64,000 nt of DNA from Epiperipatus broadwayi. Its lineage: Eukaryota > Onychophora > Udeonychophora > Euonychophora > Peripatidae. How positions within the stretch are numbered: the first letter of the stretch is position 1; the number at the start of each line of letters is the position of its first letter. Shown one piece after another: positions 1 to 11,563 of this stretch. The stretch covers positions 248,001-312,000 of the forward strand of contig JAQFVV010006828.1 of NCBI GenBank assembly GCA_028023455.1, written 5' to 3'. The translations under genes and the position numbers were made by a program. The notes under the pieces are model-generated. The model was given only the letters and a program-made list of their open reading frames with translations, ran no database searches and was not told where the DNA came from.

Positions 1-1685
1 TTAGTAATAAAATCTGTTTTTTTATTCACACATTTGCTGCTTGACTACACATGGAACGTTCTTACAGCTTCTGATATTAATAATTTCTTTTTTTATCACG
101 GCCACATTTAAAAAAAGAAATTGAGAGTAAACACTAAACTAAATGGCTTCATTATTTGTTCGGTAATAGTTCACTCTAGAAACAAACAATAGAGTTCTTT
201 TTAATTAAACAAACAAAAAAAATAATTAGAAAAAGGGAAAATAAAATAACTTCTGTATCAAGATTATAAAATTAAATGTATTCACTGAGATAGATTATTT
301 ACTTTGCTGACATTTAATAAATGAGATTTTTTTTTAAATAGAAGCTTAATAAAAATACTGTAAACTGTTTTTTCTTTAAAACTTATAATAGTTATGTTTG
401 TTTCGTATATAAGCATGAAAAGTGACTAAAAGTATATTAAATCTTCTTCTTATAAAGGAAAAAAATCCTAACGTTTATTGAAAGATGCAACTTGTATTTA
501 TTTACCTTTTGTTTACCGTTCAAAAATAATTTACTAAAACTTTGTAATATTTAAATCAAATGATTTTAAAAGCATTAAGTGTGGATTTTATAAATCTTAA
601 AAAGATTATCATACTAGAAGATTACAATTTTGACTAAAATCAATTTTTGCACTATTGGTTGAATTTGATCATTCAAAATGTTCAAATTGTCTAAAGTTAT
701 TATTATTGCTTGCAGAATAATAAATTATTGAATCAAGAGAATAAAACAATAATTTTACCAATCAAGTTGCATAATATAAGAAGGATGCCTTTTGGAAATC
801 TGAAAAGATATTGTTAGGATAAAAAAATGATAATTAATACTTTATCAACAAATGTTATATACTTCAAGTTATAGTTTTTATATCCGTGAATAATCTTTTA
901 TTCCAGAAAATAGTAAGTTATTATGTTATTTGATCATAAATTTTCTGTTTCATAAACTCATAAAATTGTTTTTATTAGTTTGGTGTTTTTGGATATGTAT
1001 CCATACCATAGATATATATTTTTGATTGCAATATTTCCTAAATATTTTCTCTCAATCAGATTTTAAATTGTCAACCCCAGTGGGTTCTAACAGATTTTGT
1101 TGAGAAATATGCTTTTCACCATGTTTATGACAAGTTTAACACAAACTTACCTTTTTACTTAGCATTTTCTTAAAAGTTTATTTGTAAAAAAAAAAAATGA
1201 CATTGTTATGTATTTTTGTACACTAATGTCAAAAATTTATTTATGTGATAGGTATTCATGTTATTTTCTTTAAACATTATATGTACATAGCTTTTTAATA
1301 AATATATCTTCTATATATTTAAAGGTATTTTGAAGTAAAATTATATTATGCAAAAAGTGTTAGAAAAGCAGATAGCTTTAAGATAATTACATAATTAACA
1401 TTTGTACATATTTTATAATCCATCAGCCAAACTGATATTCAATTTTCATCTATCATCTAGAGGATTTTTTTAAACTTTTTAATGTTACCCTTTTTATATA
1501 AAAAAAAAATCAACCAATTTTTGGCATGGCATGCATTTCATGCTCCTAATGAGAATGGGGCTGAAAACACATGTACTGAGATTAGTCAATTCTTTTTTTA
1601 TTAAATATTCAGAAGTTTAAAAAATTCTCTTAATAATGTGTAAAGGCATAAAGATTTATTATATATATATATATCATTCATTTGC
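1..1685. other. A+T-rich non-coding sequence
   Basis: No open reading frame of note, no recognisable repeat protein and no RNA gene was found on either strand. Short poly(A), poly(T) and TA runs are present. On the minus strand, 'GGTAAGT' at about 1147-1153 resembles a splice donor, but no matching exon was found. Confidence 0.6.
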
Positions 1686-1808
1686 GTAAAATTGTAATTT
1701 AAAAATTCCAACAGTTCAACTTGATCATGCAAGCCCTCATCTGAGAAATGAAGTTGAGGGTTTGTGTAATCAAATCAAAACATTGGAATTTTTAAATTAA
1801 AATTTTAC
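1686..1808. repeat. Inverted repeat, hairpin-forming (MITE-like)
   Basis: Arms at 1686-1711 and 1783-1808 are near-perfect reverse complements. Between them a shorter inverted pair (CCCTC / GAGGG, about 1732-1760) could form an inner stem. The size and non-coding content suit a small non-autonomous element, but no target duplication was identified. Confidence 0.55.
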
Positions 1809-2280
1809 ATGGATAAATCTGTAAAATATGTTTTTTTTATATCTGCAGCTTGTGAAAATATTTGTATATATATATATATTAGTGATGAAGCATTTATGTA
1901 TTGAACGGAATGAGTACTTCCATAGAAAAATTCATTAAAACTTTCAAAAGCTTTAATTAAAATTCAATTTAAAAAATTCACTTCCAATTTTTTTACCAAC
2001 AGTTGAATTGTTTTTATATACACAAAGAATGAATTTGACTAATGCATCCTCAGTTAATTATAAGAAGTTCAAACAATACTAAGATCTAATTTACAAATTA
2101 AAACTTTTAAGAATGTTAAAAGGATTTGGAAGATAAAAATATATTGTTATAATACATTCTCTGATTTACAGATAAGAGAGTTTCAGATTTTTTTAGAAGT
2201 GAGTGATACATATATATATATATAAATATTTGAAACCAGGCACTCTTCACAAACCTGGGAGCTTAATTGTAAGTATAGAA

Positions 2281-2869
2281 GATTTGAACTCAGATTTTCA
2301 AGCACCCTTTGACTATCCACACTATCTCATACAACTGATACACATGACCACAATCACCAATATACATATTTCGTGCTAAAACAGCACTCATCAGTTGGTC
2401 CAGACTATCATCTCTCACATATATATATAATCAATGCTCAGTTTATATAAAGATAGCAAATCTTCATACTTTAATGGACAGGCTTCAATCCACTGCAACC
2501 TCCAACTTTTCAGCCATCCATATCATTGAAAATCTGATGATGAAAACTCAAATCCCATGCTGATGCTAATATTATTGCCATGCCCATGTTGACCTGAAGT
2601 CACTCTGACCTCTCGTGTATAGGACACTATCCATTAAATACATATAAGAGGGATGGACAGTATGAAGATTTGCTATCTTTATATAAACTGAGCATTGATT
2701 ATATATATGTGTGAGAGATGATAGTCTGGACCAACTGATGAGTGCTGGTTTAGCATGAAATATGTATATTGGTGATTATTAATCTTTTCTACATGTGTGT
2801 GGTTATGTGTATCAGTTGTATGAGATAGTGTGGATAGTTTAAGGGTGCTTGAAAATCTGAGTTCAAATC
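2281..2869. repeat. Long inverted repeat, arms about 190-210 bp
   Basis: The left arm (2281-2470) is the reverse complement of the right arm (2659-2869), apart from point changes and an insertion of about 25 bp in the right arm near 2780-2805. The 188-bp spacer is unrelated. The outer ends of the arms carry GAGTTCAAATCC (on the right arm), which resembles an RNA polymerase III B box, with a weaker A-box-like stretch about 30 nt upstream. Two head-to-head copies of a tRNA-derived SINE are one explanation; a foldback transposon is another. Confidence 0.7.
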
Positions 2870-3526
2870 CTATATATATTATTACATAAAAATTTTTGTG
2901 GTAAGTGCTTCCATTCTTAAAAAATCACACTTTGTCACTCATAACTATAGATATATAATATTAGAGTATAATCTCCCACACAAAAATTATAGAAACAACT
3001 GCTAAAACAAATTGAATCATTATTTTTTAACAATTTAGATATGCTATTATCTTTTTTTAAACATAGTAAATATAGGGAGTACATTTTTGATATGCATTTT
3101 TAAAATTGGAATTATTAATTTTGAAAACAATATCTAAAACATGATGTAAAGTTTAATCCAGTTTTACAATGTAGCTCAAGAATGAAATATATTTGGCATG
3201 CTTATTGAAAAAACAATAATTGCAGTTTTCTATCTATTTAATTATCACTTAAACATATATATGCAAAAGCTTCTCACTGATGAAAGTTATAATCTAGAAA
3301 CTAGTCTAGTGCTATTTAGATACATAACATTGGAATAAATTTATTAAGCACTACCAAGTGACATCTAGGGACTACTAAAGCTTGCACTAAATGGCATAAA
3401 TATAAGAAAAGAAAAATTTGTTATATATCCATACATACAAATTAACTTTTTTATGCATTTAATACATAGATAAATATAAAAAAAAAAAAATTAATATAAT
3501 AATATATGTTCACTTGTGGTCTATAT

Positions 3527-4022
3527 ATATAATACAGCAAATCACAACATAAATAATTATAATATTAAATACAATCATACTTAAATAATAAATGCTATTA
3601 TACTAAATTATATACACTGCCACTTCAATATTTGACGATACAATGATAAAAAAATAGTTTCACTTTCCAATTGGTTCTCTTTGTATATAAAAATATTATC
3701 TTCAATACTTAAGACAGACAGTGTGAATATTAATCTGTTCAGTTATTTATTGGGATATTTATTAAATAGATTTTTTTTGTTTAACAAAGTAAAGAAATTC
3801 ATTTTTATTTTTTTAAACTTTGTAATAAATATTTAAGCAATCTATATGTAATACAATAAATCACAATGTGAATACAAATAGCATTGAATATAATTATTTT
3901 TAAATAATAAATATTGCTATAGTATTGTCAAACATTGATATGGGAGTGTGTAAGTAATAGCAACATTTATTATTTAAACACAAATGTATTTATTATTTTA
4001 AAATGATTATATCCAATGTTAT
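3527..4022. repeat. Dispersed repeat, two direct copies and one inverted copy
   Basis: About 75 bp at 3527-3600 and 3849-3925 are diverged direct copies (both contain AAATCACAA and TTAAATAATAAAT). A third, partial copy at 3986-4022 is inverted relative to the second, so 3879-4022 can fold. The group lies immediately upstream of the Penelope-like element and may be flanking repeats or part of its terminal region. The sequence is too A+T-rich for firm boundaries. Confidence 0.45.
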
Positions 4023-4141
4023 ATATATATATATGTGTGTGTGTAATATAAAAATAAAATGTCCGTTAATTAAAACAAAATTGTAATTACAATAAAAATA
4101 ATAATAATTATATATATTGAATGGATTTAAATAATTTTAAG

Positions 4142-6600
4142 AAACGTTGGATAGTTAAGGAATGGTAGAGGCAATGTAAAAGAATTATTAAGCTGAAATG
4201 CAAACTTCGTTTTTTCAAGATTTGTAAAGTTTTTCAGGTTTTCCCAAATTGTTGTAACATAAAGTTGAATAGCTATATAAATTTAATACCAAGATGTATG
4301 GATAAATTGAAATTAGTCATTTTAAATAATATTATTAAAAAGTGTAATAAGGAACTTTATGATATTCGAAAATATTTGAAAGCAATTGAACATTTTAATA
4401 AATTTAAATGATTGGTGTGCTTGGAACGAGTATAAAATTGTTTGTGAAAATGGATTTAAATTAATTGAACTTAAATAATATAATAAATTTGAGAAAAAAA
4501 TTGTTTTTTTTATTTAATAAGCATTATCCACAAGCTTATAATAAGTTAAACTTTGTTAATTTATCAAATAATAAAATACATTTGATTCAGAAATATGTTT
4601 TAAGTCGTGGAGCTAAATATGTCAGTGGTAATTGGAATGATTATAATTTGGAACTAATTGCAGCTGTTCAAAATTCATTTGATATGATTCCTGGAAATGA
4701 TCATTTTGCTGAAGATATCATTAAAAAATTAATTGTAATAAATTTAATACAATGCTTTATGATAAATCATGGGAATTGAGTATTTCAGAATTTAAACAGA
4801 GATTGAAGAATATGATTTGTATGAAAGTGGACAAGGGGCTGCATATGTGTTTGATGACGAAATGTCAATATATTGATAAAGTTAAAGTACAAATGGAGAC
4901 ACTTGATCAAAGAATAAAATTTATTAACAATATTTTAAAAAGTGTTAAAAATAAAGTTTTAAGTAATAATGCATACTATATGATATATCCTGCTTGTGCT
5001 GTATGTTCTCGTATTTTTGCAAACATAAAATAATATAAAGAAGGTAATCTTTTGCGAGTTATGATAGATTTTGGTGGTTCATTCATGTATCAGACTTCTA
5101 AATATCTTGGTAAGCTTTTACAAGATTTTTTAGGATTTTGAGAAAATACTATTGCTTTATCGTTTGACTTTGTAAATAGTATTAAAAATTTGGTGATTGA
5201 TGAGAATGATGTTATTGCTTCATTGGATGTAACAGAAATGTATGGATCTATTGACAGAATGAATTCCATAAAAATAATTGAACATACATTAAAAAGTAAA
5301 AGTATTTGTAAATATATGATAAAGTTTATTGTTGATTCTTTAACATTTTTTAATGATAATATTGTGGAATTTTTTGAAGGTCAATATTATAAAATGTCTA
5401 AAGGTTGGCCCCTGGGTCTGCCTGTAGTTCCACAAGTTTGCAATTTTGTTTTATCTACATATGAGAGTAGTATTTTAAATATGTGTACTTTTGGAGATAT
5501 TAAAATTTACAAAAGCTATGTGGATGACATTTTTGTCTGTGCAAATAATAATACTATAAATTTACTTGTAGATGAATAAAATAAGTTAAATGGCTTGAAA
5601 TGGACTATTGAAAAGGAACAGGACAAAAATATTAAATATTTAGATTTAATTATTACAAGAAATAACAGTATATTAAATTATAAATTAATAATTAAGCCAC
5701 TGCAAAAAAAGGGGATATATACATTGTAAATCAAAAGAACCAATGGTGCATAAGATGGCAAGTTTTAGATCTTTTTTGTTTTGGAATGAAAAATTATGTT
5801 GTTACCAAAATGATAAACTGAAAAAAATTGAGATATTTGCCAAGGAATTGCTTGATGTTGGTTATAAAATGGAACAAATTAACAATACTTTATGTCATTT
5901 AAAAAAAAAGTATAATGATTTAAAGGAAATGAAGATTAATAGTAAACAATGGATATCTATTCCATTTATTTCAAATCCATAAATGAAATTTTTAGGAATA
6001 TATATAAGAATGTGTTTAATGTTTCATTCTACGTTTCAAACAATATTAATAAATTAGTCAATAATTCTAAGGATGTCATACCTGTCAAGCAGAAAAGTAA
6101 TGTCATATATCAAATTTTTTGTGATTGTATGCTATCATATATAGGTGAATCTAGGTGCCCTATTGAGAAGAGATTGAGGGAGCATGAATTGTTATATAAA
6201 CATGCAAAAGGTAAAGATAATGGTGATTTAATTTCTCCTTCAGTTTTCTTTGATCATGAAAAAACATGTAAATATAAATTTAAATTTGATTTTGAAAATG
6301 TGAAAATTCTTCATGAAGAGAGAAACCATAATAAAAGAAAAATTAAGGAGGCAATTTTTATAAATAGGAATAAAATGCATTTAATAAATAGGCAATCTGC
6401 TAACATTAAAATATGAGATTCGTGGAATTTGAATTGATGACGTTTGCTTTCGGTTTATTTTTTATTTTTTAATTTTAATGGCAATTGAAGCAGGTTCAAG
6501 AAATTAACTGAAAGTATTTCTGCGAATTTAAGAATTATTTTTAATAGTCTGTTACCGCTATTATTATATTTTTATTGTAATTATATATATATATATAACT
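4142..6600 (+). mobile_element. Penelope-like retroelement, decayed
   Basis: The span contains, in order, an N-terminal region, a reverse transcriptase with the Penelope-type core and a C-terminal GIY-YIG endonuclease domain. That combination defines the EN(+) Penelope-like elements. The 5' limit is set by the start of translatable Penelope-like sequence. The 3' limit is approximate: it is the end of the A+T-rich tail after the last stop, near a TA run at 6580-6595. No target duplication or terminal repeats of the element itself were recognised. The neighbouring repeats at 3527-4022 may belong to its 5' region. Confidence 0.75.
4143..6416 (+). pseudogene. Penelope-like reverse transcriptase / GIY-YIG endonuclease, broken reading frame
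   Basis: In an intact element this protein would copy element RNA at a nicked chromosomal site. Read in pieces, it shows a basic N-terminal region (about 4143-4411) and an RT region with ILKSVKNKV, then FGGSFMYQTSKYLGKLL. A GWPLGLPVVPQVCNF block follows, then the catalytic YVDDIF at about 5518-5535. The C-terminal GIY-YIG domain has YQIFCDC, SYIGESRCPIEKRLREHE and later KIKEAIFI (about 6103-6400). Damage includes in-frame stops at 4409, 5031, 5139 and 5577. Frameshifts lie near 4430-4465, 4750-4780, 5704-5715 (an A-run followed by G-run) and 5955-5985. The RT catalytic aspartates and the GIY-YIG tyrosine/glycine are still readable. Family assignment is confident; a functional protein is excluded. 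Confidence 0.8.
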
Positions 6601-6983
6601 AATGTATAAATGTGTTACTAATATATATTATTTATAACATAGTTTCAAATTTGAAAACTACAATAAATTATCTTAAGAAATAGCAGCAATGACAAACTAC
6701 TTTAACTGATAACACATCTTATCACTTGGTCATAGTTATCTTATTATCCCGTTATCACTGTCTGTCTTTGGATGGAGAATTTAACATATTCATGCATACA
6801 ATCACATACACACACATATATATATATATATATGAATGCATGTATGTTAAAACAATGATTTTCTTGGCAATAGATATATTATCCAGATTCATCTATGTAA
6901 TTAACAGTGCTATTGTAATGACATTTTGACTAAGTGAATTACACTTGCCATTCTCCAAATAAACAATATTTAAAAAATATAGA
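6601..6983. other. A+T-rich non-coding sequence
   Basis: It holds a short TA microsatellite near 6815-6832. The small open frame across it is explained by that repeat. Nothing else recognised. Confidence 0.5.
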
Positions 6984-7103
6984 AGCACTGCAACATTTTT
7001 TTCATATGTCAAATGCGTTGACTGGGAAGCAAATCCAGCACAGTTGCTTGGAAGGCAGCTATGCTAATTGCTAGCCCACCAATGCTTGACAGCACTGCAA
7101 CAT
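6984..7103 (-). repeat. tRNA-derived retro-insertion with 13-bp target site duplication
   Basis: AGCACTGCAACAT occurs exactly at 6984-6996 and again at 7091-7103, on both sides of a tRNA-like sequence. On the minus strand the order is duplication, a 5-nt leader, the 72-nt tRNA copy, a short trailer and an A-run next to the second duplication. This is the structure left by LINE-driven reverse transcription of a small RNA. Confidence 0.75.
7014..7085 (-). pseudogene. tRNA-Gly(UCC) pseudogene
   Basis: The 72-nt minus-strand sequence keeps the full layout of animal tRNA-Gly(UCC). It has a 7-bp acceptor region beginning GCATTGG, a D arm, the anticodon loop CTTCCAA (anticodon TCC) in a GCTGC stem, and a T arm. 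It cannot work as a normal tRNA: the invariant GG of the D loop is AA, the T loop reads TTTGCTT (the conserved C56 and A58 are lost), one T-stem pair is broken, and the acceptor stem has an A-C mismatch. CCA is not encoded. The flanking duplication shows it is a retrocopy. It could alternatively be the head of a very short tRNA-derived SINE. Confidence 0.75.
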
Positions 7104-9374
7104 ATTTTTGTATTATTCTTATTGGATGGATTTACAAGGTCTTTACTAAGTTTTTTTTTTAAAATCATATTTATTATATTGTAGATTGGTAAAAAAACAT
7201 TGGTATAATAATACTGCTAATTATATATATGCTAAATCTGTGGAAATATTTTGTAGATAACTTATTGACTTTTTATTATCATTTTGTAGGAAACTTTATT
7301 ACTTAATAAAATAGTTTTAAAAGTAACTTATTAAAGTTTATATATAATTAAGAAAATAAAGATTCTAGATTTATATGTGTTAACAACAAACAACAATACA
7401 GTATCACTCCTGATTATCAAGTATTATTGTTTAGTCATAGTACCATATTATTTAGATTTATCTGTTTTAACATACAACTATTACGAAAAAGTTAAATTAT
7501 TTAGTGTTATGTTGTTGTAAAAAAACATTTTTGAAGAATTTTAATCAAAAAATAATTTTCATTTTTACCAACATATCTCAGAAATTATGATAAATATTGA
7601 TATTTATTAATTATGGAGTAAAAATAATTGTGGCTTGAATACCCATATATGAAAGCCACATTATATTACAACAATGTTGGGTTGTTGTTGTTTTTTACAA
7701 TCAGTACGTTAGTAGTCACTGAATCCATCCAAACTATCCTGAAACTGTCACTACTTACTAAAATTAATTACATTTCTACATACTGATTTCATTAGGAATA
7801 ATTTTGATTTTTATTTTAAAAAACAAATCAATACCTAATATAATATATCTCTCTATACTGCAGTAGGAAAAATTATTTTTGTTGTAAGGTATTCTAGACA
7901 TCATTTTGCATTAATGTATATTAAATGTTGTGGGTGTCTCACAACTAGTGGAAAAGCAGAAAGAACAATACTTATATTTCTTATAACATCTTATGATGAA
8001 ACTTCAAAATTATTATGTTAGAATGAAATAGTGATTCTTTAGGAAAAAGTAACATCGCTTTTAAATATTCTTTCAGAATTTAGGATGTAAATTATAAATA
8101 TTAAAGTCGATATTTTTGCTGTGTATTTACTTATTTAATGTGTGAACAATTGCTTAAAATGTCAGTGATGTAACATTAAAGAGAGAAACTGAAAACAGTA
8201 GTTAATTGACAATACTCTTTTGAGCCTGTTACTTTAACCATTGGCTGAAATGTTTTGTTTTAACTCGGAACTAAATTAGTAATATTTATAAAAATGATAA
8301 ATTACTATCACCTGACATACTAAACAACTATTAGAAAGATATCTTTATATACAAATTTATTTTAAAAATCAAATTCTTTTTAATAATATGTTTAATTACA
8401 TATGGCTATATGTTTGTATATCCACGTCGATGTATTAGTCTTGTTTATAAGAAAAAGACATATAAATAAATGATAAGCTTATTTATTTCTAATAAAAAAT
8501 GACATTTTTCTTTAAATAAAATGCTGCCTTTTTTAAAAAACAATACTTTAGTAACTGATGTTATTGTTCAATAAAATATAGTTAGTTTATCACATAAATA
8601 AAATCATTCGGAATGTAAAAAATTATAACAAAAACTAATACATTTACATTTTATAAATAAAATCCCCCTAAAGCCTTTACAAATAACAGTATCCAAGTGG
8701 AAAGACCGTGATAAAAAACAAAAAACAATAAAAGAGATAGAAGATAAATAAAAGACCAGATAAAGGAATAATAAAATGTAATAAATTTTTATTTTTTTAT
8801 TTGTTGTTAAAAAAGAAAAACATTAATAGTAATAAAAGATAATAAAAAGTCTGATTTGGATAACTATTTTGAATAAAGCATAATATTGACCTATTCAACA
8901 AAGTTAATATATATAATAATCATAAAAAAATTAAAACATGAATTTAAATATGGATTATAGCTTTAGAAACGTGTTTTATAATGTAGCAATTATCTTCACC
9001 AAGCACATTCTTTGTTTTATTATGTCTGTATTAACTTTATGTCATAAAATAGCTAATGTTGTGAAATGGGTTTGTGGTCAATTTATACTAATAAAAACGT
9101 CTTTATTTTTTTTCTTTTTGTATGTTTTACTTAATGTAAAATGTTGATATTATTAAAGTAATATTACCAGGTTTATATTGAAATTATTGAGATATGGCAA
9201 AACCAGTGATTGTATAAATTTCTAATTGTGTATGTATTGACTTTAATTTATTATATATGCATGAATAGCAGTATTTTGATAGCTGTGATGTATGCTTCAA
9301 CATTAAAGTTATGGGGTTAGAATGAGTACATGTGTTTATTATTATTTTTTATGATTTTGAAATTGGCTTTTCTG
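7104..9374. other. A+T-rich non-coding sequence
   Basis: No protein family, RNA gene or clear repeat was recognised. The only sizeable frame (8938-9147) encodes an unrecognised, Phe/Leu-rich 69-residue peptide consistent with chance. Confidence 0.55.
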
Positions 9375-9651
9375 AAAAGAAATGTAAACAGCAGTTGTGT
9401 TTACTATTTGGTAATAAAGCACCAACATATGCACCCTTCTTTAGGTTATTTAGGGAATATCATAGAGCATAGTTTTTTTCATGATAACAAACATGTGGGT
9501 GAGTCTGCTACAGCAGTTACTCCAAATAACATAATCATGTCTGTAAAATGTTAGCAGACACCAACCAGTGCATCTATCATATGATAAACACTCTCTTTGA
9601 TATTGGATCTGCAATAATATATAAAATCCTTTATAAAGAGTTGAAGGTTTA
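9375..9651 (+). pseudogene. mariner transposase, 5' part (interrupted by a LINE)
   Basis: Translation in shifting frames gives the N-terminal DNA-binding half of a mariner-type transposase. It includes FGNKAPTYAP at about 9407-9436, DNKHVGESATAVTPNNI at about 9484-9534, and a following stretch ending DIGSAIIYKILYKELKV at about 9600-9650. Known mariner proteins have the same order of motifs (GNKAP, GRP.TAVTP, then I..IL...L.V before WVPH). The frame carries a stop (about 9466) and frameshifts. The gene breaks off exactly at the 15-bp duplication (9637-9651), and the missing half resumes after the LINE at 17434. An intact protein would cut and paste its own element in the nucleus; this one is dead. 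Confidence 0.65.
9637..9651 (+). repeat. Target site duplication of LINE A, left copy
   Basis: AGAGTTGAAGGTTTA is identical to 17434-17448. The two copies bracket element A and its passenger, and rejoining at this site restores the mariner reading frame order. Confidence 0.8.
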
Positions 9652-9682
9652 TATTCCACTAGATGGCGTTAGTTGATTTAGT

Positions 9683-11446
9683 TACCGATAGCGGTAACAT
9701 CAGTTTTATATAAAGTTTTCTCGTATATGGTGGCTAGTAAAGTTGTAAAATGGATGGAAGGGAATAATGTAGTGGGTGAAATGCAAGGAGGTTTTAGATT
9801 AGATAGGCGTATAGGAGATAGTTTATTTGTAGTTACACAACTTATGGATATGAGTAGGAATGCAGATAAACAGTTATATATGAGTTTTATAGATATAGAG
9901 AAGGCATATGATAGAGTAAATAGAAATAGATTATGGATAAGTTTAGCAAATTTGGGAATGGATGAAGCTTTAATAGATATTATTAAGAAATTATATGAAA
10001 ATAATTATTATATATATCAATTAGAGAATATAGAATCAATTAAAGTTAAAAATGGTGTGGGACTAAGGCAAGGTGCCCTATGTCCCTATTTTGTTTGTGT
10101 TGTATTTGAGGAAATGAAAAAAGGTCCGTTAATAGGTAGTAAGGGAGTATTTATTTTGTCAGGTTTTTGGATTATTTTTGTGGGAAAAAGAGAAGTATGG
10201 AAGTTATGTTGAGGACAGTGCAAGGGGGGTAAAGGAGGGGTAGTGGAGAAAATAAATATAATGTGGTAATGCTGAGGAAAGAGAGTGTAGAGTTTTTTTG
10301 GGAGATATTAAGTTAAGTGTGGTGAATAGATATAGTTATTTGGGAATTATTTTAAGTAATCAGAAAAATTATTTGGATGAATGGGAGAAAAATTGAAAAG
10401 AAGAAAAAAGGAAGGGTTGATAAAGAAATTAACAGTATTTTCTATAATAAATATGTGTAGCTAGAATTATATGGAAAGGAGTTGCAGTAGCAGGGTTAAC
10501 ATATGGTAATGATGCATTATATGTTAGTAAAAAGATATTAGATTATTTAGAAAAAACTCAAAGGGAAGTAGGAAGACATGCATTGGATGCAGAAGTATGG
10601 ACAGCAAGGGAGGCAATTCAAGGAGAAATGGGATGGTCAAGTTTTCAAGAGAGTAAAATAAAAAAATGTTTGGTAGATTGATTTATGGATAATAAAAGAA
10701 TAGCTAAAATAGTATTTAATTGGGTTATGGTAAAGGGCAGGTAACAAGATGGGTGAGAAAGGTAGTTATGCAAAAGATTTGGATAAAGAATTTATATCAG
10801 TATATTTGTACAAAAGATGGGATGATTGTGTTAAGAGGATTATTGAGTGTTATAGTAGTAAGGAATGGGATAAAAGAATAGATTTATTAATAAAGACTAG
10901 GGAGTTAGAGAGATGGAGAAATAGTATGGAGAATAAAAAGAGTTTAAATATATATAGAAATAAACAGAATATTAGGTGTGAGTTAATATATGATAATAGT
11001 AAGGAAAGTAGTTTATTGTTTAAAGCTCGAATCTTTAGCTACAAAAGAATATACATGTAAATGGAAAAATATGGGTGATTTATTTTGTAAATTATGTAAG
11101 GAAGGAATTGAAAATATTAGGCATTTGTTAATTGAATGTAAATGTTTGAAAACAGAAAGGGTACATATAATGAAGTTGTGGAAAAATAAATATGAAAAGA
11201 GTGATTATACAGAAAGTGAATTATTGGTTTTTATGCTGGGTTTGGGAAAAGATAAGGGGGCTTTAGATATAAAGGTTATAGAGTTGACAAAAATTATGTT
11301 GTGGAAATGGAATAGAGCAGATTATGGGTAAATTTAGAGTGGGGAATGTAAAAGAAAGTGGCTAACAGGTTTATCTGGGCATAATTGCTGATATATTCTT
11401 GACTTCATTTAAGAAGAAGCCATAATACATCACATCACATCACATC
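9683..11446 (+). mobile_element. 5'-truncated LINE (element B) inside the 5' region of element A
   Basis: The sequence begins inside the reverse transcriptase (PIAVTSVLYKVFS) and ends with a short (CACAT)n tail at 11428-11446, so it is 5'-truncated with its 3' end kept. A tentative, diverged 19-bp duplication flanks it (CGTT...GTTAC at 9667-9685 and 11451-11469). The right boundary is clearer than the left. The clade is not certain: the RT blocks and the C-terminal Cys/His region fit several non-LTR groups. Confidence 0.6.
9685..11331 (+). pseudogene. LINE reverse transcriptase (element B), heavily broken
   Basis: RT blocks can be read in frame 1: VLYKVFS, then MQGGFR at about 9781-9798, the catalytic block FIDIEKAYDRVNR at about 9885-9923, and GVGLRQGALCP at about 10054-10085. 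The expected (F/Y)xDD block near 10150-10180 is damaged by small deletions and reads as GFWIIFVGKREVW. The thumb region resumes in frame 2 (VNRYSYLGIIL, about 10319-10351; VARIIWKGVAVAGLTYG, about 10457-10507). Frame changes again to 0 (10749-11060) and 1 (10990-11331). The end carries a Cys/His cluster, FCKLCKEGIENIRHLLIEC (about 11083-11139). There are at least three frame changes and several stops in roughly 540 codons, so the protein is long dead. Confidence 0.7.
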
Positions 11447-11563
11447 GTATCGTTGGGATTTAAAGTTACTCTTTTTTGCTTTATATGCTTGAAATTTACT
11501 AAAAAAAACTTTGGAAGTACAAGGTAGGTGCTGTTCTTCCAAATTACCTCTTTTTTGTTAAAA

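Noticed and set aside
7014-7085. Functional tRNA-Gly gene
   Set aside because: Loss of the D-loop GG, of T-loop C56 and A58 and of stem pairs, and the flanking target duplication, point to a retropseudogene.
8938-9147. 69-codon frame with a true ATG
   Set aside because: Composition and length are as expected by chance in this sequence, and no motif or context supports it.
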